Shown piece after piece: positions 1-13,400 of a stretch of DNA of 64,000 bases. The first letter of the stretch is position 1. Each line of letters starts with the position of its first letter. The stretch lies in assembly GCF_050947335.1 (NCBI RefSeq), contig NC_134988.1:7502001-7566000 (forward strand), read 5' to 3'. This DNA comes from Megachile rotundata. Lineage: Eukaryota; Arthropoda; Insecta; Hymenoptera; Megachilidae. The notes under the pieces are model-generated. The model was not told the DNA's origin. It did not search any database and saw only the letters and a program-made list of their open reading frames with translations. Both the position numbers and the translations under genes were made by a program.

Positions 1-600
1 AGATGAATTTTCAAATTTAAAACCACTTAAATGTTTTAATTCAGAAATTTATAAAAAAAAAAACATTTAAAAAATTAGAAATTTGAAGATTCAGATTGAT
101 TGAAAATTAGAAAATTTGGAGACTTGTAGTTTGAAAATTTGAAAAATTCGATAATTTGAGAATATGAAAATTTAGAAATTATGTAATATGAGATTTGAAG
201 AATTTCAAAAATATTCTGAACTGAATTCGAAAATATGAGAACTAGAAAGTTTAGAAATGTGGAAATTTGAAAATGTTTTGTACCATATATCTCATACCAT
301 TTGAAGATAAAATTGTTTATACTATTATTTAACATTTAATAGTTTATATGTATGCTTTCAAATAAATATAATAGTATAGCAAACGAGTGAACACTGGTTA
401 TTTCAAGAAAAAGCCTACAATAGTGTAAAATAAAAATGACATCACACTAAGTTATATTTTAATATCTAATTCTTTTAAACAATATTTCAAACAGTTATTG
501 AAAATAACTACGTATAAGCGAAAGTACAATTTTTACTAGTTAATAATAAAATAAAATCTTTATATAATGAAAAATAATAAATAATAATTATTTAATAATC
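1..600. other. AT-rich upstream flank, no gene seen
   Basis: The first 330 bases are a degenerate low-complexity tract in which GAAATTTG-like words recur at roughly 8-bp phase, a style seen again at 22.0, 25.7, 28.0, 49.7 and 60.0 kb. The rest is AT-rich sequence without a convincing open frame; the short frame on the - strand at 75-335 is made of the simple repeat. No gene is supported here. Confidence 0.6.
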
Positions 601-1269
601 CATGAATCCTTATAAGTTGAAATATGAAGTGGTGATAGTTTTAAAACTATTGTAGAATTGACAAGATCGTATATCGTGTATGCACAAGTGTTTTATCTAA
701 CTCAAACAGATCCTCAAACGATTTAATCGTGTGCATTCTTCGGTTTAATAAGAGGCACGAGATATCTATCTCTAAAGACCCCGATTAACGAATAGAAAAA
801 ACTATTGTTAGTTATATTTATTCAGTATTAGTGTTTGTACTGTGTACGTGAGAGAAGACGATGCTAAAATCGACGTAAAATCTGATAATGAAAGACATAT
901 CGAAAATGGAAAAAAAGGACGTCATATTTAAAAGTATATTGCATGTTTATCGTGATGTAAACGAATTGTGAAAATATTGAATTAGTATTGCCGACAAAGG
1001 TTCTGAAAGCGTTATATGTGTCGCGTTTAACCTGTATTCTGGTTTGAATTGATAAAGGTAAGCGAGATAACTAAATATTTATTGGATATACATTGTTTTT
1101 GTATTATAATTTATTTTTCATTTTTATTGTGTTTATTGCTTTCTTACGTTTTTGACGTATACTGTTTGAAATCACAACTTAATATCAAAAGAATGTTAAT
1201 TTCAAAAATTTTTATAGAATTAAAGAGAATTTAATGTTTATTGCAGGTTGTTGTATTAAGTGAAAGAAA
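601..1269 (+). promoter_or_regulatory. XPR1 promoter and 5' UTR region with a UTR intron
   Basis: This stretch precedes the XPR1 start codon and is less AT-rich than its surroundings. A strong donor, AAAG|GTAAGC, lies at 1057/1058 and an acceptor, TTGCAG|GTTG, at 1246/1247. A non-coding first exon is therefore probably spliced over a 189-bp intron (1058-1246) to a second exon whose first 23 bases are 5' UTR. The transcription start cannot be placed from sequence alone. The splice signals are seen; their use is inferred. Confidence 0.5.
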
Positions 1270-4200
1270 ATGAAGTTTGCTGAGCATTTGTCTGCCCACA
1301 TTACGCCTGAATGGCGTAAACAATACATTAGCTATGAGGTAAAGTAATATTGTATTATAAATAGTCTGTCGATGTTTGTGTCAACGTAGCAGTAACTCAC
1401 GTTAACATTTGAATACTCACGTGCAAAATATTGTTGCATATATTTATTTATGACAATGTTTACGAGTTGGTTCAATTCAATTTTATCCAAAACTGGTAAT
1501 GAAATTCTGTGAAAAAACTGGAGACCTCATACATTCAAATATCTTATATGTTAAAGTGTTCAAATGTCAAAGCAAGTTAATGTATGTTCACAAAATAAAA
1601 ACATGAAAAGATTTATGTATATTACAATAGTATGTTATAATTTAAATTATAATTATAATGATTGAATAAATAAGGACTTCATGATTATGGAATATTTTTA
1701 GCATATTTATATATTTTACATATATTTTGCATTTGTAGTTATATCTTTATTCTTTGCGATTAACAGGAAATGAAGGCAATGTTGTATACTGCTGTAGAAG
1801 AAGCACCTTCAGTCGAAAGTGTTGAACCAGAAGTGATATCTCGTCACTTTGCTTCATTCGATGAAGTGTTTTTTACATTTTGTGATCGTGAATTGAAAAA
1901 GATTAACACTTTCTATTCTGGTAAGAAAGCATTGTCAAACTTATGTATATAAATTATTTGGCTCCCTATCAGCAAACTGTAGCAATCACAGTAAATATGA
2001 TTATTAATTACTATTATTATATATATGTTTTATATAGAAAAGTTAGCAGAAGCAACACGTAAATATGCAGCTCTTCAAAGTGAATTGAAAATTGCATTAG
2101 AATTGCAACAAGGTGGAGGAAAAAATAAAGGGAAAGCAACTGTTAAACCCCACTTGCCAACAAGGAAATTGAGGGAATTGAAGTTAGCATTTTCAGAATT
2201 TTATTTATCCCTAATCCTTCTTCAAAATTATCAGAATCTTAACTACACTGGTTTTCGGAAAATTCTTAAGAAGCACGACAAGGTAAATAATAATGAAATC
2301 ATGTTCATTAACCTTCGCATAAATCCATGCTTAATATTTCGTATTTCTCTAGGTTTTCAGGTTCATTTAAACAATAATGAAAAATTAAGGAAAGATCTAA
2401 CACTTATAATTTAAAGTTCCTTATTCTATCATGCACAAGTAAAAGATCTAGCACTGCTCTTGAGTGTAGTAATTTGTATCTCCTATAATACAAGTTTCAA
2501 TATTATTTTTGTTCTTAATTTCAGTTATTGTCAGTAGACAGCGGCTCAAAATGGAGGGTAGAATGTGTAGAAACAGCGCATTTTTATACATCCAAAGATA
2601 TAGACAAGCTCATACAGGAGACGGAAGCTACAGTAACAAACGATTTAGAAGGTGGAGACAGACAGCGTGCTATGAAACGTTTAAGAGTACCACCTTTAGG
2701 AGAGCATCAAAGTCCATGGACAACTTTTAAAGTTGGCTTATTTTCTGGTAGTTTTATTGTCCTATTTGTGACAGTTATACTTTCAGGTAAGAGTACTCAT
2801 TTATGAAATAGAATACAATTAATCTATGACATCAAACTTTATTAATTTCGTTTTCAGCAATATTCCACGATGGCGGAGAAAACTTAAAAATTGCATTTAG
2901 ATTATATCGTGGACCTTTACTAATTATACAATTTTTATTTCTCATTGGAGTGAATGTTTATGGGTGGCGATCATCGGGTGTAAATCATGTGTTAATATTT
3001 GAATTAGATCCACGCAATCATCTTTCCGAACAACATCTTATGGAATTAGCCGCTGTTCTCGGAGTTATATGGACTCTCAGTTTATTGAGCTTTTTGTACA
3101 GCGCTAGTTTAAGCATTCCACCATTTGTAAACCCATTAGTTTTAGTTTGTATTATGTTGGCATTTCTACTGAATCCATTAAAAATGTTCCGACACGAGGC
3201 AAGGTTTTGGTTATTAAAAGTTATTGTAAGTATAACAAGATACAAAGGTTATTAAATAAAGAATAAGTTACTGATTGATATTTTCTCCAGGGACGTATTT
3301 TAATATCACCATTCGCATACGTGAATTTTGCTGATTTCTGGTTAGCGGACCAGTTGAATAGTATGGCTACAGCATTGCTAGATTTTCATTTCTTGACATG
3401 TTTTTACATTACTAATGGAAATTGGTTGGAAGCGAACAACACTACGCAATGCATGTCTGGCTCTTTGATCATTAGACCTATCGTTAACTGTCTACCAGCA
3501 TGGTTTCGTTTTGCTCAATGTATTCGGCGTTATCGAGACTCTAAGGAAGCATTTCCGCACTTAGCCAATGCTGGAAAATATTCAACAACATTCCTCGTCG
3601 TGATATCCAATACCATGTGTGCCTATCGTACTAGTAGGTTCATAAATAAATTTTTGATAAAGTTGTTTGAAGAAAATATATTTATACACAGTATATTCAT
3701 TTCAGTGGAGTATCAGACTCGTTGGGAGAATCCATGGTTGTGGTTTTGGATGATTAGTTGTTTCGTCAATTCGGTTTATTCCTTAACTTGGGATTTGAAG
3801 ATGGATTGGGGTCTTTTAGATAGTAATGCCGGTGAAAATAAATTTTTACGCGAAGAAGTTGTGTACTCAGCAGCGGTATGCAAATTCCTATATATCTTTT
3901 GTTCTTTTTCCAGCATTTATTGCAACTGATTTTTTTCTTCTAGGGATTCTATTATTTCGCTATAATCGAAGATTTTATTTTAAGATTTGCGTGGGTTGCT
4001 AGTTTTGTTCTTATTGAATGTGGTTACGTATCCAGTGACTTAATGACATCCATAGTTGCCCCGCTTGAAGTTTTTAGGTAATTCCGCAATTATTTTGCTA
4101 CTTAATTTAATTCCATTTTATTCACTAATAACTAATCAATGTGTTCAATTTAAGGCGATTTGTTTGGAATTTTTTCCGATTAGAAAACGAACATTTGAAC

Positions 4201-4416
4201 AATTGTGGTAAATTTCGTGCAGTTCGTGATATATCAATAGCACCGATAGAAAGTTCCGATCAGACACAAATTTTGCGTATGATGGACGAAGAAAATGGTG
4301 TACTTAATAGAGGCAAACGTAAAATGGGCGGTAAACGACAAACTAACACTAAGGAAGACAAACGAGCTTTGCTGAAAGAAGAAACAATCGATATAGATAT
4401 ATCCAATGCTAGTTGA
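1270..4416 (+). CDS. XPR1: XPR1/SYG1-family phosphate exporter (SPX-EXS protein)
   Basis: Multi-pass membrane protein that, in the known family, exports inorganic phosphate and is controlled by inositol pyrophosphates bound to its cytosolic SPX domain. Coding exons: 1270-1338, 1767-1920, 2038-2282, 2525-2786, 2858-3225, 3291-3633, 3706-3875, 3944-4077 and 4155-4416. All junctions are GT-AG and in phase, giving 668 aa, close to the roughly 700 aa of animal XPR1. The N-terminus MKFAEHLSAHITPEWRKQYI starts the SPX domain; its lysine-rich motif FRKILKKHDK falls at about residues 147-156. Hydrophobic segments follow from exon 4. The EXS domain has FADFWLADQLNS (about 378-390), RRYRDS (about 447), the NAGKYSTTF segment and DLKMDWGL. 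The C-terminal tail is cytosolic and lysine-rich. The ATG is chosen because homology begins exactly there. The 72-bp intron 3634-3705 is in frame and stop-free. The nearby MITE at 4591-4816 lies in the probable 3' UTR. Confidence 0.97.
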
Positions 4417-4590
4417 AATCAATTAAAAAGATTCATCGCAAAAAACAGTTTGGAGAAATATTGCTGCATATACATTTTGTAAAACTTTGTAACTGGTTAC
4501 AATGAAGATGCATCGAAGTTTAGGTTTTTAAATTTGTCAAAATTGAAGACTGTAAATTTAAGATTGTTACGAGTGCCTTGTATAATGTTC

Positions 4591-4816
4591 TTAACCCTTT
4601 AGTTGTGGCACGATATTTATTTAATTGTCAAAATGCACTATTGAAAAAAGTAATAATTTATTTTCATTGAATAAAAAAACATAGAATATTTTGTTATTTT
4701 ATAAAATAAATAGAATATTGTATTTCTTTAAAATGCTATGTCAAATTAAATACATGATAATAACTGAGATTTTCTAAGCTAGCTAACATATAGACCTTTT
4801 GCAGCTAAGGGGTTAA
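4591..4816. mobile_element. TTAA-flanked MITE in the XPR1 3' UTR/flank
   Basis: The segment begins TTAACCCTTTAGTTGTGGCA and ends TGCAGCTAAGGGGTTAA. These are imperfect inverted terminal repeats of about 17 bp that include TTAA at both outer ends, the target site used by piggyBac-type elements. The 226-bp interior is AT-rich and has no coding capacity. It contains the first AATAAA downstream of the XPR1 stop codon (4670-4675). The structure is seen; the piggyBac assignment is inference. Confidence 0.6.
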
Positions 4817-7400
4817 AAGAACCGTGTTAGATTATGAGTTTAATAATTTAATGCTATAATAATTAAGGTACGGTGTCTTCCATTTAAAGTATTCTGGCAC
4901 TTAACACATGACTTGTTGCTAATGCTGTAGTTATATAACATACCTTTAAGAAATATATTAAATTAGATTTTGAACGGTTTTTACATTATTTTTATAATTA
5001 GCATTATATTCACAAACATTTTCAAAGGGAAATAGTATTATAGTCTTCAATTTTGAATAGTAAATGCATAACTTGAAGAGCAAAAATGTGTTATGCGGTA
5101 TAGAACATTGTATATAGTTGTAAATTGTTGTAGAAATGGGGATTCGATACATGTACATTCTCTGCGGGTAATATAACTAGTGGTAACATAGTTTAATATT
5201 TTTAATCTTATATAAAGAAAAATGTTCATAACCATATATTTTCAAGTATTGCTCTAAACGACATGTACTTTGTATTTCCCATTATGTGTAACTATATTAT
5301 GTACTTCAAAGTAGGTAATCTAACTTGAATATTTCCAAACAGTAATACCTTCAGTTACAATTTGTTGCTTTGAATATAACAAGTATTGTTCTATCCTAAA
5401 ACATTTGGTGTAATTCTACTATTTTAAGACTCAACGCTACATTTTTTTGTGAAATGTAGTTACAAATAATGAAAATTATAGCAAATACAAAACAGTGTTT
5501 ACATAGTAGTGTCATGCTTAGAAACAGTTACTGAAGATAAACTAGGCTTTGTATTTAAATTTGATACAGAGTACTTAACGCCGCATTGTAGTATTTTTAT
5601 AGTGTATTTATAAACAAAAGTAGACAATGAACAAGTAAACGAACTGAAATGCTTGGAGGAATATTCTGTCAATATCAGTAATAATAGTAACGACAACAAT
5701 ATAAAACAGTATAAAATTTTGTTTTGTATTTGACATTAAAAGTATAAACAAATAAATCGTTTATACATTGTGAATGAAAAATAATATTTATAATTTGCAG
5801 AAGAAACAGTGTAAAATCAGTACTTTAATTTTTTTCAGTACGTTATTAATTTACTTAATGGTTTACAGAAATGTTTATTATGACATTAATATATTAATGC
5901 ATCAAATGTTGAATTCCAATAATTGTGATAGTTTTACACGAGTTTTTATATACTTTGTTATAGAAATAGTAGTAGTTGTTATCATGAACAGAATTATTAT
6001 TGAAAAATGTTCAATATTTTTATATTTTGTATATAATGTATATACGAATTATATGTATAACATCCTTGAGGTATACTATAGGCGATTATATATAATTATA
6101 AGTAGTTTCAATAAATTCAGTACGTACATATATGTATTATACTTCAATATACTTATATTTAGTTAATAAAATGTTAAGTATTGAAGTGAGTACATCGTAT
6201 CTTGTGTAACTATTTGTTAATAAAAATTATACCCAGATAACAGGTCTCATTATAAATATTTATTTATTTGTATTAATACATGTTACACATAATATGTACA
6301 CAATAAAATCAGTGTCGAATCAATTTTTTTTAAATTATGGCTATACAATGGAATGGCGAGATAAAATTAGCATCGTTTATAGTACTTTACAGGCCATTTG
6401 ATAAAAGAAAGAAATAATTTTTACTGTAAGATATAAGCTACAATTTTTTAAAGAAATTTTTATAATACTTATGAGTATTTTCATTCATATGAATCTTAAA
6501 TTGGATTGTCCCGATTTCAATTAAGTATAATATATACATATTAGTGTTGAAGAAAATAATATTTCTTAATTAGATATTATTATTAATTTGTAAGTAATAT
6601 AACTGACTTGAAAATGCGACTGTTGATTTTCTACATATTTTACAAATTTAGCAAAAATATAAACATAAACTCTTGTAACTAACAATATTCCTAAAAATTT
6701 ACTGTGTGAAAGAATTATATACTAAAAGAATAAGTAGCAGCTTTGGCAATTTAAAAGATTATGAATATTCTCTCAACTATTAAGTAGTGAGTTACGATAT
6801 TAATTTTCCTTTCTTATTTTTTAACATGAAGCTGTTAAATTTTAGTTCAGTAAGAATGGACCTATATTATGTAAAGTCGAGTATTAAAATTATAATTTCC
6901 CTTTGGAACTTTTACATAACAAATATACATATAAAATTATTAACCCTTCATAGCCTGAATCTTTTTCTGCGGGTATACTTTCTGCATTTGTTAAGATACA
7001 TAGCAATTGCTATAAAATACTATAACAAATAAATAAATTGACTAATCTTTAAAACATTATTTATAGTACATAGTCACTCTTTTAAAATTAGCAATACATG
7101 TACCTATTTTGCTTTTGATATAGATCATGTTTTAATAAGAATCAGTAGTTCATTAATATCTATAATGATCTCTCAGTATATACCAAAGAATACTCATAAT
7201 AAAGTAACACGCATACATTCAACATGCAAGGTGATATGCTTCAATGGCTTTGAAGAATAACAAAACAAAAGTGAAGTTCAACGAATACTGGAAGCATCGA
7301 CAATTAAACAACTAAATAACTTTCCTTTTCGATTTAAAGCCATACGCAAAATTCTGTACATTGAGTAGTAACATATACATTAAAAAATAGTTTCATCATT
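4817..7400. other. AT-rich convergent 3' flank between two genes
   Basis: About 2.6 kb of AT-rich sequence between the XPR1 end and the stop codon of the MS4A-like gene. It probably holds the long 3' UTRs of both. Small frames at 5774-6166 (+) and 6787-7032 (+) show random AT-rich composition (Ile, Tyr, Asn, Phe) and no domain. A sequence resembling another TTAACCCTTC repeat end starts near 6942, but its partner end was not found. Confidence 0.5.
6165..6268. terminator. Candidate convergent poly(A) signals
   Basis: AATAAA occurs on the + strand at 6165-6170 and 6219-6224. Its complement TTTATT, read as AATAAA on the - strand, occurs at 6259-6264 and 6263-6268. This is where transcripts of XPR1 (+) and the MS4A-like gene (-) would meet. 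AATAAA is common in AT-rich DNA, so use of these particular signals is uncertain, and the copy at 4670 is an alternative for XPR1. Confidence 0.3.
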
Positions 7401-7406
7401 GTGCAT

Positions 7407-10400
7407 TTAGCTGGTTTTCGGGGTGACAATATCACTATCATGACTACTAGAAGCTTTTGACTTTCTTTCAGGATCCATGGCAATCGAGATGAACTCTTCT
7501 GAGATTTTTTTATCTAATCCTGTGTATGTTTGAGCTAGATCTACTTGGTCTTCTCCTATCGAGGACATTCTCTTTGGATGTTCTGCCTTCCCTTCAGTGG
7601 TTTGTTTCTTTCTCTCCATAGTGTCTTCATGTTCCACACTTGGATGACGTCTCTGCTTTGGTCGAATCTACAATTAAATATTATCACATTTCATTGTACA
7701 ACATAACCAGTCTATAAATGATTTAAATATCAGTTTAAATTAAATGCTTCGTATAATAGTAAATGTCATGCTACAGTTTACTTATAGAAAGAGATTTAAC
7801 ATGATAAACATAGTAAAGTTTTTCAAATGCTGTATAATGATAGAGATTAACCACTCAGAAAGGTAATACTGTATGTCTCAGGATTAATCTTATAGTTACA
7901 TAGGATGGTGGGTAAGAAACTTACCATTTGCGATGGAGGACGTCCACCATATGTCATGTGTGGAAGCATAGGAACAGCACCATAAGGGGAAGCAGCTATT
8001 GGCATAGGTCCAGCAGGCATGAATCCTCCAGGAAACTTAGCAGGAGCGCCAGGCATTCCATAAGGGGGCTACAACAAGCAAGCACGTATTGTGTTTATAA
8101 AGAAACTATTCTCTGACAAGAGACAAATTCTAAAAACTTCTCTATTTTGGTACATTAACGTTTAACCAGTTACTATGTGTTTTGTGATGAGCAAAATGGC
8201 ACCATATGGTAAAATTAACCGTTATTTGTCTGAAAAGGCCATTTGGCATTTCAAGTTTTTTTTTATGAACCATCATGAGAGTTGCAATAAAATGTCTGTA
8301 TTAGTCAGGTTTTTCGTGCTTAGCAGACCTGTTCTTCCTTTTCTATTATCTCATTATCTTATTATGAGTCATGAGTTGAATTCATAAATCATGTTTTTAG
8401 AAATGCATGCTGGTTAAAGGAAAATATACACATACACTACAGCTCGACTATTTGCTCATGCATTGAATGACATGTTTATTTTCGTTAATTAATATACTGA
8501 CTGCTATCATGTGATTAATGTTTTGGATGTAATGTAATAAAATAATTGACAAAAGAAAACACAAGATTAATTCTGAATGGTGTTACTGTTACTAATGATA
8601 TAAGATGTCATTTGAAACTTAATACACTGGAACAGTTAAGTAGTTAAATAATAAAATGCTTATGTAAGAACAATACTAGTCTATTTAAAAGAATATACAG
8701 GGTGTCCCGCAATTAGTGTAGGACCCGAAAAGGGGTGGTAGGTGGGGCAATTCTGAACAACTTTTTCCTTTGCCAAAATATTGGTTGAGGCTCCATTTTC
8801 GAGTTATTAGCAAAAAACACTGACCAATGAGAGTGTGCATAGACCGGGCGCGCGAAAGCGTGAGCGACAGCTTCGAATATGACGGCCGATCGTCGTCGTG
8901 AACAAACGTATCGATACCGTCGGTATAACGTCGGTATAACGTCGGTATATCGTCGGTATAACAGGAAGCTATTAGGTGAAAGTTAAATTGAATAATGAAT
9001 TAAGAAGTTAAGAATAATATTAAGTTCTTCGTAATTCGTGAATAGGAGATAAACCAATTAGTTGTTGTTTACCCAGACCAAGTATCTTGTATTTATTTTA
9101 AGCCTTCAAAAAGGAAAAAGAATAAATTTACGAAAATTCATTCTGTCGATTATTCTAATGAAGCAAATGAATAAATTCACGTTTTAAAACGAATGAGTAC
9201 CTTCCCTACGAAATGGGATAAAATTGGAATAAAATATCTAATGCAGTACCTCATTGAAGTGAAATAAATCAATTGCTGCGTACGTATAATTTTAAAAATA
9301 TGGAAACAACTTAAATAAAACTTACCCATTGATTCATGAAAAAACTAGCTTCGATAAAAAATATTTATGTCACCGGGTAGATCCACCGATCAGAGCATCA
9401 ACAGCTGATATCCTGGCAGGGTCAATGAACTCTCAATTTATTTCACTGTCTCTTTCTAATAATTTCTAATAATTGCACAACATAAGCACGACCGGTAAAC
9501 GGACCGAATGAAAACGCGTGAACGATTATTCATAGATATGTATGTTTAACGATACGCTATATTCTCATTATAAGGTATCCGAATTGAGGAATCGATATTA
9601 TATTGTATTTTATTAGAAGACATTGTTAGACTGGCCACGGATCGCGGTTTCGTTCTCGATCGCGAGGCATACGTCGCGAACGGTTGCCATGCAACGATGA
9701 TCTGTTGAACGACTGCAGCGTCGATCGACAGTCATCGTTTATTGTCGAAAGATACGTGTTGAAATAAAATGTATCGTTGTTTTTAATCAAAAATTCTGTT
9801 TTCTTGCTTTCAAGATAATATAGTTTAAATTATTTCTGAATATTCGTTTATGTGTTTTCATTCGTCGTATTTATGTGTTGAACTCACAGTGAAAATTAGT
9901 GAAAATTAGTGAAAAATGACAGAAAAAAGTGACAATGAAAACTAATAATGAGAGATGACAGTGATAGGTGACAGTGAAGTTTCTTGAGAGTTTTTTCAGA
10001 ATTTCTATTATTTATGAGAACAGTAAGGATCGGTGGATCGACCCAGTGACAGAGATGCATTTTCATCGTGATTATTTGCGGTTCAATGGTTGAGTTACAT
10101 TTAAATTTATTAATTATTCAATTCAAATTTTTATTTGTTGAATAGAAAAGTTATTTAATTTTTTAAAAATGAGAATTTGTTCTTTTTCATCATCACAATA
10201 TCGAACGAAAATAATTTTCCATATTTTATCCATTATTTCTTTGCCATAACGAATAAACGTATCGAATAAATTCGATTTACTTTGATTACGTGAGTAGAGA
10301 CTAATTTTGTTATTTCTTATTCATGAATGAATGATAATTCAACAATAATCCAGATTTTTTTATTCATTATTCAACGTAACTTTCATCTAACAGCTTTCTA

Positions 10401-13400
10401 TTATACCGACGTTATTCCGACGTTATACCGACGTTATACCGACAGTATCAATACATTTGTTCACGACGACGATCGGCCGTCATATTCGAAGCTTTTGCTC
10501 ACGCTTTCGCGCACCCGGTCTATGCGCGCTCTCATTGGTCAGTGTTTTTTGCTAATAACTCGAAAATGGAGCCTCAACCAATATTTTGGCAAAGGAAAAA
10601 GTTGTTCAGAATCGCCCCACCTACCACCCCTTTTCGGGTCCTACACTAATTGCGGGACACCCTGTATACACAGACAGACATTTTACAGTTAAATAGAACA
10701 TTAAGATTCTAATAAACCATAATCACATGATTTATTGTATTCAAATATCCTAAGGAAGAGAACTTATCTAGTGCATCAATATTCTTTCCACAGATCTGCA
10801 TTGTGAGAACTAACATAAATCTGGAAAAATTGACAGAATATCAGCAAATTAGTTTGAAGTATTACACATTTTTTTAGCAGACAAAGATTATCTAGTGATC
10901 AAATGAATAAAAACAATAGCTGTTTCATTTAAAAACTGTTTCATATATATTAAATCAAACTGAATTAATAACACAACTTGCATCATAAATACAACTTATA
11001 TGTTCATAACCATAACATACATATTATTTCAAATTAAGTTAATTTTAGCGTAACCTGAATTAAAAGTGTACTTTGTATGTTCTGATCTATTATAAGATAT
11101 AAAAATGCAGCTGGTACCTTCTGAACTATTACCCAGATAAAAAATACAGTTTGTATGTTCTGATATTTTAAACACAATTGAAATAACTTGTTAAAATATA
11201 ACTTCAACATACAGTTTGTATGTTCTGGTATTTTAAATATAATGGAAATGACTTGTCATAACTTTAACATACAGTTTATATGTTTTGATATTTTAAACAC
11301 AATTGAAATAACTTGTCAAAACACAACTTGAATTTGACTTATCAAATTCATGGGTCTGTAGTACTTATACTACAGACCCATCAATCAGCAAAGAATTAAG
11401 AGGGAGTCTGCCGTGTACACTGGCCCAACGAAGCTTATCCTCCTGACCCAGAAACACCTGCACACCTGAGCTCGTGCATCTCCGAAATGTAGGCACAGAA
11501 ATCGCCTGGAGCAGTCATTCGACGAGTTTCTCTCGATGCCCGCCGTCTGAACTTTCTAGCTCGCGTGTCACTGACCTATCCCTACCTCTTGTTGCCAGAG
11601 GTCGAGCGTGAGCAACGAAGAAAGGGTTGTGGGAGAGGATTTCTCACCTGGATCATCGGGTGCATGGGTAGCATCGGCTGCACCACATAAATCGGTTGAC
11701 TCTTAGGCACGTGGTTTTGGGCCGTGACCCACTGATGCACCATGTTGCGGGTTTTTAGTCGACCGTCAACGTTTCCATCGTCGCCGTTGCTGGTCCTAAG
11801 ACATCCGCATAATTTGGGGGTTAAGGTTAGGCAGCTGTAGCCGGAGACCAACAGTTCAGCCACGCTGGTGACCAGTAGTCCTATACTGGCGAGCAGACCA
11901 CCCCAGTCACTCTCTACGTCTAGGTTGCCCTCTTCACCCTGTAATAATGGTTTAGTTAGGTTAAGTATTATTCATTTGTACTATTTTACTATTCTATTAA
12001 TTTACTATTTTTTTATTATATTATTATACTAGGGTACTATTTTGCATTATTTTGTTATTCCACTCTTTTACTGTATTATTGTTCTAGTATTTTACTTTAT
12101 TATTGCAACGCTATTACACTATTTTATTATTATATATATTGTAGTGTATATAATAATATAATATTATATATTATATATATTATTATTACTACTGTTCCAT
12201 TATTTTACTGTCACTAATCTACTATTATATTATTTTACTACTTCAGTATTGTACTATTTCACAACGCTACTATACAATTTTACAATTATGGTACTTTATT
12301 ATTGTTCTGCTATTCCACTATTTTACTATACTGCTATTCTACTATACTATTGTTCTTGTATATTATATTGCTATACTATACTTTTCTTCTTTACTAAGAA
12401 CCTATCACAGCTGTTACAACAAAAGTAAAATTGCTACATCTTCCATTCGCATGAAATATTAAATATCTAAAACAATGATGGCTCAATGATCTTAGCAGTC
12501 GAGGCCCAAATAAAATCAACCAATCAATCAATCTAAAACAATGAATAATACCAAATGTAAGTAGTTTTATTTTTGCTCTAGATTTATCAGAGAAAGTTTT
12601 ATTATAACATTGAAGATACTTAAACACTAATATTCCTACTTACTACTTGATTTTCAAGCAGTTTATACTCTAGTTACTGGGATAGTTTATAACAGCTCTA
12701 ATTATGATTATAATGCCATTAAAGTCGGAGCACACTACGAGTTTTTATGATACCATAAACGTAACAGTATCGCAAAGGATCATCGACCGAAGAGGCACAT
12801 TCCATTAGAGTTCAGAAGCAAGGTAATGTGTGAAATTTCCTTGAAAGAAATGCGCCCTGACCGCGTTTTGGCATCGGGAACTTTCTCTGCTGGTTAAACG
12901 GTTTTATCGGCCCTCTTTTGGCCAGTCCACATCGATGCGACCAGCAGACGGGAACAGCCCGAAAAAACGAAACGGGGCCAACATTGTCACCGACTAATTG
13001 GAGTATGTACCGATTAACGATTTCCAGTATCATGGGAACTATCGGTGAATAACGTTACCAATTTGAAACAAAATGAAGAGAGAATGCAAGCATATACAGG
13101 GTGGCCCGATTAAACCAGTCCTCATGAATATTTATAACATTGTTGGTGATATGGAAAGGTATTTTATATGAAAGCTGAACAGTTTGGAAAGGTACCACAG
13201 CGATGGTACGGTTATTTAAAGAAAATGGTGATGTGGGGGAAGAGAATATATTACTCCTTGATTTCTGATTAATAAATCTACAAATATTACAATTTAAAAA
13301 ATGTTTAAATTCATAAATTCTACGAATATCATAATTCAGTAAAAGAGAGATTCCACCAAAAATAAGATCGCGCATCCGCTTCCTCAACAAGTATAATAAA

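Noticed and set aside
5774..6166. 130-aa + frame
   Set aside because: Ile/Tyr/Asn/Phe-rich as expected from random AT-rich sequence in a 3' flank; no family recognised.
10327..10692. 121-aa + frame
   Set aside because: Runs through the inverted arm of the foldback element; the arm's mate gives no equivalent protein.
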